64,000 bases of DNA from an uncultured Desulfovibrio sp. (GTDB lineage Bacteria > Desulfobacterota > Desulfovibrionia > Desulfovibrionales > Desulfovibrionaceae). The stretch is from contig NZ_CAJUBO010000006.1 of the NCBI RefSeq assembly GCF_910584445.1, positions 1 through 64,000 on the forward strand, in the 5' to 3' direction. Below the pieces are notes generated by a model. The model saw only the letters and a program-made list of their open reading frames with translations. It had not been told where the DNA came from and made no database searches. Position numbers and translations under genes: made by a program. This document shows, piece by piece, positions 19,107-26,305 of this stretch (position 1 is its first letter; every line of letters starts with the position of its first letter).

Positions 19107-20368
19107 CACAGGCCCTGCGCGTTCTCGTGGTGCTGCCCATGTACGGCGGTTCCCTGCCCATCGGCCGCTATTGCGCGCGCGCCCTGGGCGACATGGGGCA
19201 TACGGTGCGCGTGTTCGAGGCCCCGGAACTTCACCCGGCCTTCACGGGCCTGGGCAGGCTTGACCTTGCGCCCGCGCGCAGGGCGCCGCTCGAAGCGGCC
19301 TTTCTGCAGGTGGTCGCCCAGGCCATCTGGGCGCAGGCCGAGGAACTGGGTCCCCATCTTGTGCTCGCGCTGGCCCAGGCGCCCATGAGCCGCAACCTGC
19401 TCCAGCGCCTGCGTCGCGCGGGGGTGCGAACGGCCATGTGGTTTGTGGAGGATCACCGCCTCTTTACCTACTGGCGGACCTATGCGCCGCTCTATGACCT
19501 GTTCGCGGTCATCCAGAAAGAGCCATTCCTTTCGGAACTCGCCGCCATCGGCCAGCCGCATGCCCTCTATCTGCCGCTGGCGGCCCTGCCGGAATTTCAC
19601 AGGCCCCTTGCGCTCAGCCCCGCCGAACAGCGGGAATACGGTTCGGACATCGCCTTTCTCGGCGCGGGCTACCCCAACCGCCGGGTGGCCTTCCGGCCGC
19701 TCGCCGGGCGGGATTTCAAGATCTGGGGTTCGGACTGGGAGGGAGAACCCCTGCTTGCGGGCAATATCCAGCGGCAGGGCCGCCGCATCAGCGAGGAGGA
19801 AAGCGTCAGGATCTACAACGCCGCCAGGGTGAATCTCAACCTGCACTCCAGCATGTCGGCGAAAGATCTCGTCAGCCATGGGGATTTCGTCAATCCGCGC
19901 ACCTTCGAGCTGGCGGCCATGGGCGCGTTCCAGCTTGTGGACCGCCGTTCGCTCATGGATGAACTCTTCGGCCCGGACGAACTGGCGACCTTTGACACGC
20001 CTGAAGAATTCTACAGGAAGATCGACTACTTCCTCGCCCATCCGCAGGAGCGGGAAGCCTACGCGCGCCGCGCGCGGGAGCGCGCGCTCGCCGCGCATAC
20101 CTATCAGCAGCGCATGACGGCGCTGCTCGAAGCCATGGAGACCCGCCTCGGCCCGTGGCGGGACGACCGGCGTGAGGACGGGGACACGCCCGACCTTGAC
20201 GCCCCGTTGCGCGAAGAACTGGCACGGCTGACCGCCGGGCTTGGTCTGCCGCCGCATGCGGCATTCGCGGATGTCATGGACCGGCTGCGCCGGCGCACGG
20301 GTCCCCTCAGTGAAGCGGAGACCAGCCTGCTCTTTCTGGACGAATGGCGCAAGCAATACAAAAAATAG
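19103..20368 (+). CDS. CgeB-like glycosyltransferase (DUF3880 family)
   Basis: A 421-residue GT-B protein. The N-terminal domain (LRVLVVLPMYGGSLPIGRY) and AMWFVEDHRLF fit the DUF3880 half. The C-terminal half has FLGAGYPNRRVAF, IWGSDWEG, RIYNAARVNLNLHSSM and PRTFELAAMGAFQLVDRR, the glycosyl-transferase-1-like region of CgeB proteins. Its ATGA start overlaps the stop of the GT9 gene. Such genes commonly sit behind flagellin in Desulfovibrio-type genomes, which supports flagellin glycosylation, though the sugar is unknown. A ~60-residue tail after the GT domain is unassigned. Confidence 0.85.
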   Translation: MTQALRVLVVLPMYGGSLPIGRYCARALGDMGHTVRVFEAPELHPAFTGLGRLDLAPARRAPLEAAFLQVVAQAIWAQAEELGPHLVLALAQAPMSRNLLQRLRRAGVRTAMWFVEDHRLFTYWRTYAPLYDLFAVIQKEPFLSELAAIGQPHALYLPLAALPEFHRPLALSPAEQREYGSDIAFLGAGYPNRRVAFRPLAGRDFKIWGSDWEGEPLLAGNIQRQGRRISEEESVRIYNAARVNLNLHSSMSAKDLVSHGDFVNPRTFELAAMGAFQLVDRRSLMDELFGPDELATFDTPEEFYRKIDYFLAHPQEREAYARRARERALAAHTYQQRMTALLEAMETRLGPWRDDRREDGDTPDLDAPLREELARLTAGLGLPPHAAFADVMDRLRRRTGPLSEAETSLLFLDEWRKQYKK

Positions 20369-20392
20369 CCTGCGCCGGGCAGCCGCTGGCGG

Positions 20393-21337
20393 CTAAAATG
20401 CCGTGAGGTCCAGATAATACGGAAGCATGAAGCTCATGGCGATGAGCAGGGCCGCCGCAAGGGTCGGCTTGTGCCGCAGGGGCACGGGGCTGCGCCGCAC
20501 CAGCGTCCAGAGCAGGACGGGGATGAGCCAGAACAGAAGGCGCGAGCTTTCCAGAATGGCCTCCTGCCAGGTAAAGCCCCCGTCGCCCCAGGTCTGGGAG
20601 ATCCGAAGGGCAGTGAACGCGACAAGCACCAGCCAGAGCGCGGCCCAGGCATTGCGCGCCCATGCGGCGCACCAGGGGATCATGGCATTGTAGTGGTCAC
20701 GGCCGAAATCGTCGCGCGTGCGCCTGAGGGGCAGCCAGAACGCGCCGGCGGCGGCGGGCACGGCCAGCAGCAGGGGCACGGTGCAGGCCATGACCGTCCA
20801 CAGTGGCGAGGACCAGTCGCCGGGCAGCAGGTTTAGCAATCCGGGGGCGGCGGCTCCCGGGTGGGCAAAGGCCGCCAGAAGACGCGCCGTGCCGAGGACG
20901 GCGACAACGGCAAAACTGCTTTGCGCGGCGCTGATCATGCCGATGGTCGCATGCAGGATGGGCAGCTCCCTGAGCACGCGCCAGAGCGTATAGTACACGC
21001 TGTTCAGCATGACGCCCAGGCTCAGGAGCAGCCAGCTCATTTCCAGAAAATAGGCCCCCACGCTGCCCGGCGCATAGACGTCCCGCGTGAAATGCAGCCA
21101 GACCCGGCCGCCCACGAGCAGTATCCAGCCGAGCATCATGCCCAGAAAGGCGAGCTGCCGCGCGCATTTCTCAAACGAACTCCTGCCCTTCGTGTCCGCG
21201 AGGATGCGCGCCGTGGCCGAAATGAACCCCATGCCGGCAAAGGCGAAAAGCGCGAAGAGCGGAACGATGATGCTCAGGGCGTCAAATGCCGTCCGCAGAT
21301 GGGGAAAGGCGGAAAGGATCTGTTCCAGGGCGTTCAT
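20393..21337 (-). CDS. Multi-pass membrane protein of unknown function
   Basis: A 314-residue integral membrane protein with about eight or nine hydrophobic helices and no recognisable catalytic motif. Charged loops contain RILADTKGRSSFEKCARQ and RRTRDDFGRDHYN. The general look, with conserved Trp and His near helix ends, recalls respiratory membrane subunits, but I cannot assign a family. The ATG at 21337 has GGGAG upstream. It is convergent with the CgeB-like gene (24 bases between stops) and divergent from cpoB. Confidence 0.75.
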   Translation of the reverse strand: MNALEQILSAFPHLRTAFDALSIIVPLFALFAFAGMGFISATARILADTKGRSSFEKCARQLAFLGMMLGWILLVGGRVWLHFTRDVYAPGSVGAYFLEMSWLLLSLGVMLNSVYYTLWRVLRELPILHATIGMISAAQSSFAVVAVLGTARLLAAFAHPGAAAPGLLNLLPGDWSSPLWTVMACTVPLLLAVPAAAGAFWLPLRRTRDDFGRDHYNAMIPWCAAWARNAWAALWLVLVAFTALRISQTWGDGGFTWQEAILESSRLLFWLIPVLLWTLVRRSPVPLRHKPTLAAALLIAMSFMLPYYLDLTAF

Positions 21338-21505
21338 GCGAAGGCTCCCATGCCGCGTGCCGGCGGTTGCGGGTTGCGGCCCGCCCACGCCGGAACGCAT
21401 CCCGGCGCAGGGCAAAACCGCATCTTTCTTGCCCCAAAAACGCCCGTCCCGCAAGACTCCTTGAAATATCCGTCACTTTGGGGCACAAAAAAGCCGGAGG
21501 GGGAA

Positions 21506-22873
21506 ATGAAAAACTTCCTGAAGATCCCGGTCATGGCGCTGGCAGTGGGCATGCTCGGCTGCGCTTCCAACGGCCAGGTGCACCAGCTTGAATCCGCAAG
21601 CGAAACCAACACCCGGCTCCTGAGAGAAAACGAGCAACGCCTGAAAAACCTTGAAACAAGCGTCTCGTCCCTCAATTCCCAGGTGGCGCAGCTCAACAAC
21701 CGCGTCTATGAGGTCCGCACCCGCAACGGCAAGAAGACCTCCATGACCGTGGTGCCCATCGTGCCGCCGACGCAGGCGCCGGCCGTTTCCCCCGCGACCG
21801 CGGCCGCGGCGCCCACGGGCGCGTCGTCAGCTCCGGCCGCAACAGCCGCGGCGCCCGTGGCGGGTAGCGCAGCGGCGCCCCGCGCAACGCATCCCAACAG
21901 CCGGGCCGAGGCGCTCCTTGCCTCGGCGCGCAGGGCGGCCGCCGCCCGCAACCAGGCCGCGCAGGGCGCTTCCGCCTCCGCCGCGGCCGCTTCCGGCACG
22001 CAAAATGCCGCGGCGACGCCCCCCATCGGCAGGATGATCGACCCGGCTGCCGCGCCAACGCCCATCCCGGCGCCTGTCGCTGTTTCCAGAACGACGCGGA
22101 CCCAGACGGAACGGGGCCAGGCGGAACGGAGCGCGGGCGCCACAGGCAGCGTGGGCCGTCCCGAAGCCGTCGCCGGGCCGTCCGGCTCCCTTGCCGCCCA
22201 GACCGCGCCGGCTCCGGCGGCCCTGCCGCCCGTCGACCTTCCGCCGGCAGCGCAGGCCCCGGCCACCAGCGGAACGCAGGCGGCACCGGCAAAAACCGCG
22301 AGCGCCGCGACCGGCACCGCCGTTCCTGTGCCCGCCATCCCCGCCTCCAGCCTTGCCCTGCCGCCGGAGCATCCCGATCTTCCGCCCGTGGGGCAGCCGC
22401 AGCCAGTGGCACCCACGGCACCCGCGGCCGCTCCGCAAACGGCCGCTGCCCAGGCCCAGGCGGCGCCCGCTGTGACGCCGACGCCGCGCGCTGCCTCTCC
22501 GCGCGGGGAGGAAGCCGCCTACAAGGCCGCCCTCAATGCCACCCTTGCCGGAAGGACGACCGAAGGCATCCGCCTCTTCCGCGACTTTCTCCAGCAGTAC
22601 CCCGACGGACGCTACGCGGCCAATGCCGAATACTGGATCGGCGAGTGCCTGTACTCCCAGGGCAAGTATCAGGACGCGCTCGCGCAGTTCCAGGGCGTGA
22701 ACGCCACGCATCCGCGGCACCACAAGAACGCGGACGCCCTGCTCAAGGCGGGCATGACCCTGAGCCGCCTCGGCGACAAGGCCGGCGCGGCGGAAAAGTA
22801 TCGCGCGCTCATGACGCAGTTCCCCAATTCCGACGCCGCGCGCCGGGCACGGGCCATGGGGGTGGCGCGCTGA
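21506..22873 (+). CDS. cpoB: Tol-Pal-associated CpoB/YbgF-like lipoprotein
   Basis: A 455-residue lipoprotein (signal ALAVGMLGC, then ASN). A coiled coil follows (residues ~30-75, LLRENEQRLKNLETSVSSLNSQVAQL), as in the trimerising part of CpoB. A very long Ala/Pro-rich linker covers ~90-335. The C-terminal TPR domain (EEAAYKAALNATLAGR, AEYWIGECLYSQGKYQDAL, DKAGAAEKYRALM) matches YbgF/CpoB. The family coordinates peptidoglycan synthesis with outer-membrane constriction. The linker is much longer than in E. coli, where the whole protein is ~260 residues. No tol or pal gene is adjacent. Confidence 0.88.
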   Translation: MKNFLKIPVMALAVGMLGCASNGQVHQLESASETNTRLLRENEQRLKNLETSVSSLNSQVAQLNNRVYEVRTRNGKKTSMTVVPIVPPTQAPAVSPATAAAAPTGASSAPAATAAAPVAGSAAAPRATHPNSRAEALLASARRAAAARNQAAQGASASAAAASGTQNAAATPPIGRMIDPAAAPTPIPAPVAVSRTTRTQTERGQAERSAGATGSVGRPEAVAGPSGSLAAQTAPAPAALPPVDLPPAAQAPATSGTQAAPAKTASAATGTAVPVPAIPASSLALPPEHPDLPPVGQPQPVAPTAPAAAPQTAAAQAQAAPAVTPTPRAASPRGEEAAYKAALNATLAGRTTEGIRLFRDFLQQYPDGRYAANAEYWIGECLYSQGKYQDALAQFQGVNATHPRHHKNADALLKAGMTLSRLGDKAGAAEKYRALMTQFPNSDAARRARAMGVAR

Positions 22874-24078
22874 GCGACGCGCAGCCGCGTCCGTTTTCCG
22901 CGCTGGATGAGGCGGGGCGCACCGAATACTGGGCAACGCTCGCCCTGCGGCATTGCCGGGGCATCGGGCCGCGCTCCCGCGCGCGCCTGCTCCGGACCTT
23001 CGGCTCCGCGTATGCGGCTGTCCGCGCGCCCGGGCAATGGGTTCAGGCCGGAGTGAACAGGCACCAGGCCGGGGAACTTGCCACAGGGGCCTGGCGCGCC
23101 GGAGCGCGCAGGGAGTGGGATGACGCCCGCGCCCTCGACGCCGCCATCCTCCTGTGGACCGATCGCGCCTTTCCCCGCTTGCTTCGCGAGCTTCCCGACG
23201 CCCCGGCCCTGCTCTACTGCCGTGGCGATGCCTCGCTGCTCCGCGCTCCCGCCATCGCCGTGGTCGGTTCGCGCCGCGCCGCTCCCCATGCTCTGGAGGT
23301 GGCCGCGCATATGGCGCGCCGTCTCGCCGCCTGCGGCATCACCGTGATCTCGGGCATGGCCCAGGGCATCGACAGCGTGGCGCACGCGGCGGCGCTGAAC
23401 GGCGTGGGCCGGAGCATCGGCGTTCTCGGTACCGGCATCGACCGCATCTACCCCCGTTCCGGGGGGGAACTCTTCGACCACATGGGGCGCCGGGGCCTCC
23501 TTGTTTCCGAATTCGCCCCGGGCACGCCGCCACTGGCGGGAAATTTCCCCATCCGCAACCGCATCATCAGCGGCCTTGCGCTTGGCGTGGTGGTGGTCGA
23601 GGCCGCAAGCCGTTCGGGGAGCCTGATCACGGCGCGCATGGCGCTGGAGCAGGACCGTGAGGTCTTTGCCGTGCCCGGCCCGGCGCTTGATGCCCAGTGC
23701 GCCGGGTGTCAGGAGCTGGTCCGCCAGGGCGCGCGGCCGGTCTTCAGCGTTGAGGATATCCTCCGCGACCTTGCCGAAGTCCTGCGCCCCTTCAGCATCA
23801 GCGAAGCGAACCTGCCGCCGGAGGATGACGCCCCGCCGGCGCCGTCCCCCGCGCCGCCCCTCGCCGGAGCCGCCCGCGCGGCGGCGGAAACACTGGGCAC
23901 CGCAGACCGCAAGGCATCTGTACTCGCCCACCTGCGCGCCAATGGCGCCGTGCACATCGACACGCTCGCGCAGGCGCTGGAAATCCCCGTGGCGGAACTC
24001 AGCGCCCTGCTCGTCGGGCTTGAGATCCTGGGCGAGGTACGCAGGCTCCCCGGCGCGCGCTATGAGGCCACGTCATGA
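22870..24078 (+). CDS. dprA: DNA-processing protein DprA (Smf)
   Basis: A ~402-residue protein that loads RecA on incoming single-stranded DNA. It has an N-terminal SAM-like helical part (LRHCRGIGPRSRARLL), the Rossmann-like DprA domain (AIAVVGSRRAAPHALE, GMAQGIDSVAHAAAL, GVLGTGIDRIYPR, PIRNRIISGLALGVVVVEA, SGSLITARMALEQDREVFAVPG) and a C-terminal winged helix (VLAHLRANGAVHIDTLAQAL). No ATG, GTG or TTG occurs in frame between the cpoB stop and codon ~62. The best start is CTG at 22870, overlapping the cpoB TGA. The stop overlaps the xerC start (ATGA). Confidence 0.9.
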   Translation: MSDAQPRPFSALDEAGRTEYWATLALRHCRGIGPRSRARLLRTFGSAYAAVRAPGQWVQAGVNRHQAGELATGAWRAGARREWDDARALDAAILLWTDRAFPRLLRELPDAPALLYCRGDASLLRAPAIAVVGSRRAAPHALEVAAHMARRLAACGITVISGMAQGIDSVAHAAALNGVGRSIGVLGTGIDRIYPRSGGELFDHMGRRGLLVSEFAPGTPPLAGNFPIRNRIISGLALGVVVVEAASRSGSLITARMALEQDREVFAVPGPALDAQCAGCQELVRQGARPVFSVEDILRDLAEVLRPFSISEANLPPEDDAPPAPSPAPPLAGAARAAAETLGTADRKASVLAHLRANGAVHIDTLAQALEIPVAELSALLVGLEILGEVRRLPGARYEATS

Positions 24079-25070
24079 AGCGTTCCCGGCCGCCCACTTC
24101 TGCCGGCGGCGCTCCCGGCGCCCCCGTCCGGCCCTCACCCCAAGCGGCACGGCTTGTGGCGGAGTTTCTTGAATGGCTGACGGTGGAACGGGGCGCGCCC
24201 GAAACCACGCGCGCGGCCTATGCCGCGGACCTCGACCAGCTTGTCCGCGCCCTGGCTGCCCGGGGCGTGGATATGGGACACCCGGAGGACGTCGACTACC
24301 GGCACATCCAGGCATGGATCGGCCAGCTCTACCGTCAGGGCATGGCGCGCAGCACCATGGCGCGCAAGCTCGCGGCGGCGCGGACCTTCTTTCGCCATCT
24401 GCAGCGCCGGGGCCTGACGGATGCCAATGCCGCCGCTCTGGTACGCAATCCGCGCCAGGAACGGCGCCAGCCGCGCATCCTCAATGTGGAGGAAGCCCGC
24501 GCCCTGTTGGGCGCGGATCCCGCATCACCGGCGGCCGCCCCCAAAAGTCCCGATGCGGCACGCCTGCGCTGCCGCGATCTTGCCCTTGCGGAACTCCTCT
24601 ATGGCTCCGGCCTGCGGATCTCCGAGGCGCTGGGGCTGGATCTGGACGACATCCAGCTTGCGGAGGGCATGGCGCGCGTCATGGGCAAGGGCGCCCGCGA
24701 ACGCATGGCCCCCCTTTCGGACGCGTCCCTGCATGCGCTTCGCGCGTGGCTGGAGGAACGGCCCTACCTTGCCGCCGTGGATTGCCCGGCGCTCTTCGTG
24801 GGCGCGCGGGGCGGACGCCTCGACCGCCGCGAGGCGGCACGCCGCATCGCCCGCCTCTGCCGCGAGGCGGGCCTTGACGTGAGCATCTCGCCGCACGCGC
24901 TGCGGCATTCCTTCGCCACCCATCTTCTGGATGCCGGGGCGGACCTGCGCAGCGTTCAGGAGCTGCTCGGGCACAAGCGCCTCGCCACAACACAGCGCTA
25001 TACCCAGGTCAGCCTGGAACGGCTCATGCGTATCTACGATCAGGCGCATCCCCGCGCAAAGAAAGCATAG
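24075..25070 (+). CDS. xerC: Site-specific tyrosine recombinase XerC
   Basis: A 331-residue tyrosine recombinase that resolves chromosome dimers at dif. The N-terminal SAM-like core-binding domain (FLEWLTVERGAPETTRAAYAADL) precedes the catalytic domain with YGSGLRISEALGLDLDD (Arg), MGKGARERMAPL (Lys), SPHALRHSFATHLLDAGAD (His-x-x-Arg) and LGHKRLATTQRYTQV (His and Tyr nucleophile). The ~20-residue N-terminal extension is longer than usual. It overlaps dprA by 4 bp, a common dprA-xerC arrangement, which argues against a phage integrase. Confidence 0.92.
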   Translation: MKRSRPPTSAGGAPGAPVRPSPQAARLVAEFLEWLTVERGAPETTRAAYAADLDQLVRALAARGVDMGHPEDVDYRHIQAWIGQLYRQGMARSTMARKLAAARTFFRHLQRRGLTDANAAALVRNPRQERRQPRILNVEEARALLGADPASPAAAPKSPDAARLRCRDLALAELLYGSGLRISEALGLDLDDIQLAEGMARVMGKGARERMAPLSDASLHALRAWLEERPYLAAVDCPALFVGARGGRLDRREAARRIARLCREAGLDVSISPHALRHSFATHLLDAGADLRSVQELLGHKRLATTQRYTQVSLERLMRIYDQAHPRAKKA

Positions 25071-25172
25071 CGGAATACCGGCCCGGGCGGCCATGCTTCA
25101 TGCGCGGGCGCCATGGCCCCGCCTTCCGGGAAGGCCGCGCGGCGGGGAAGCAGGGAAATGTTCCCACGGGTC

Positions 25173-25201
25173 TTGGCATGGAGGGGACTTTGTGCTAAAG
25201 A
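25173..25201 (+). promoter_or_regulatory. Candidate sigma-70 promoter for ppaC
   Basis: TTGGCA (25173-25178) and TAAAGA (25196-25201) are 17 bases apart, 77 bases upstream of the ppaC start. Confidence 0.5.
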
Positions 25202-25278
25202 GAACAACGCGGCGTCTGTGAGCCGCATCCCATGGCATCGCCTGCCGCATCCTGGCGGCGCACAAAGGAGGCATCTTC

Positions 25279-26199
25279 ATGTCCGCAGTAGTCATTGGTC
25301 ACATGAACCCCGACACCGACAGCATCATTTCCGCCATTGCCGCCGCCGACCTCTATGCGAAGCGCGGTATTGACGTGACCCCCGCCGCCCAGGGCGCGCC
25401 CGCTCCCGAAACGGAATTCGTGCTCAAAAAATTCGGGCTTACCGCGCCGCAGGTCGTCACCGATGTGGCCGGGAAGGACGTCTTCCTCGTGGACTTCTCC
25501 GACCTGCCCCAGGCCCCGAAGGGCATGGATTCGGCCACCGTGCTCGGCATCGTCGATCACCACAAGCTGGGCGACGTGACCACCGCCTCCCCCCTCGAGG
25601 CGTGGATCTGGCCGGTGGGCTGCACGGGCACGGTGCTCAAGAACATGTATGACTTCTACGGCGTGGAGCTTTCGCGGAACATCGCGGGCGGCCTCCTGTG
25701 CGCCATCCTTTCGGATACGGTCATCTTCAAGTCGCCCACCTGCACCGAGGCCGACAAAAAGGCCGTGGCCGAGCTTGCCGCCATCGCCGGCGTGGATGAC
25801 GTGGTGGCCCTGGGCATGGAAATGTTCAAGGTCAAGAGCGCCGTTGACGGCACGCCCATGCGCGACCTCGTCTTCCGTGACTACAAGGACTTTGACATGA
25901 ACGGCAAGAAGGTCGGCATCGGCCAGCTCGAGGTGGTGGACCTTTCCATCCTCGACGCGGTCAAGGCCGGCCTGCGTGAAGAGATCGCCCGCGTCAAGGG
26001 CGAAAAAGGCAACCACAGCGTCTTCCTCCTGCTGACGGACATCATGAAGGAAGGTTCGGAAATGCTCATCGTTTCCGACGACCCCGCCGTGGTGGAAGCC
26101 GCCTTCGACGTCAAGGTCGAGGGCGACTCCGTGTGGCTGCCCGGCGTCATGAGCCGCAAGAAGCAGGTGGTGCCCAACTTTGAAAAGGCCTTCAAGTAG
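25279..26199 (+). CDS. ppaC: Manganese-dependent inorganic pyrophosphatase (family II)
   Basis: A 306-residue DHH-family enzyme hydrolysing pyrophosphate to phosphate in the cytoplasm. Metal ligands are visible in GHMNPDTDS (residues 7-15), VDFSD and the signature VDHHK (~94-98). The C-terminal DHHA2 domain carries the substrate-binding SRKKQ near the end. Sulfate reducers need strong pyrophosphatase activity to pull sulfate adenylylation forward. AAAGGAGG lies 7-8 bases before the ATG, and a strong terminator follows, so it is monocistronic. Confidence 0.96.
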   Translation: MSAVVIGHMNPDTDSIISAIAAADLYAKRGIDVTPAAQGAPAPETEFVLKKFGLTAPQVVTDVAGKDVFLVDFSDLPQAPKGMDSATVLGIVDHHKLGDVTTASPLEAWIWPVGCTGTVLKNMYDFYGVELSRNIAGGLLCAILSDTVIFKSPTCTEADKKAVAELAAIAGVDDVVALGMEMFKVKSAVDGTPMRDLVFRDYKDFDMNGKKVGIGQLEVVDLSILDAVKAGLREEIARVKGEKGNHSVFLLLTDIMKEGSEMLIVSDDPAVVEAAFDVKVEGDSVWLPGVMSRKKQVVPNFEKAFK

Positions 26200-26221
26200 C
26201 CAGGGCCGCCGCTAATCCCCA

Positions 26222-26258
26222 GGCCGGGACCGGACATCCGGTCCCGGCCTTTTCCTTT
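26222..26258 (+). terminator. Intrinsic terminator of ppaC
   Basis: A perfect 12-bp stem (GGCCGGGACCGG with CCGGTCCCGGCC) with a 4-base loop is followed by TTTTCCTTT. Confidence 0.92.
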
Positions 26259-26305
26259 GCCGGGGCTTCCTTGCACACCGGGGGCAAGTGGCATAGCATG
26301 CGGGC

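Noticed and set aside
24075..25070. Phage or genomic-island integrase
   Set aside because: The tyrosine recombinase is coupled to dprA and has XerC motifs; no attachment site or phage genes are nearby.
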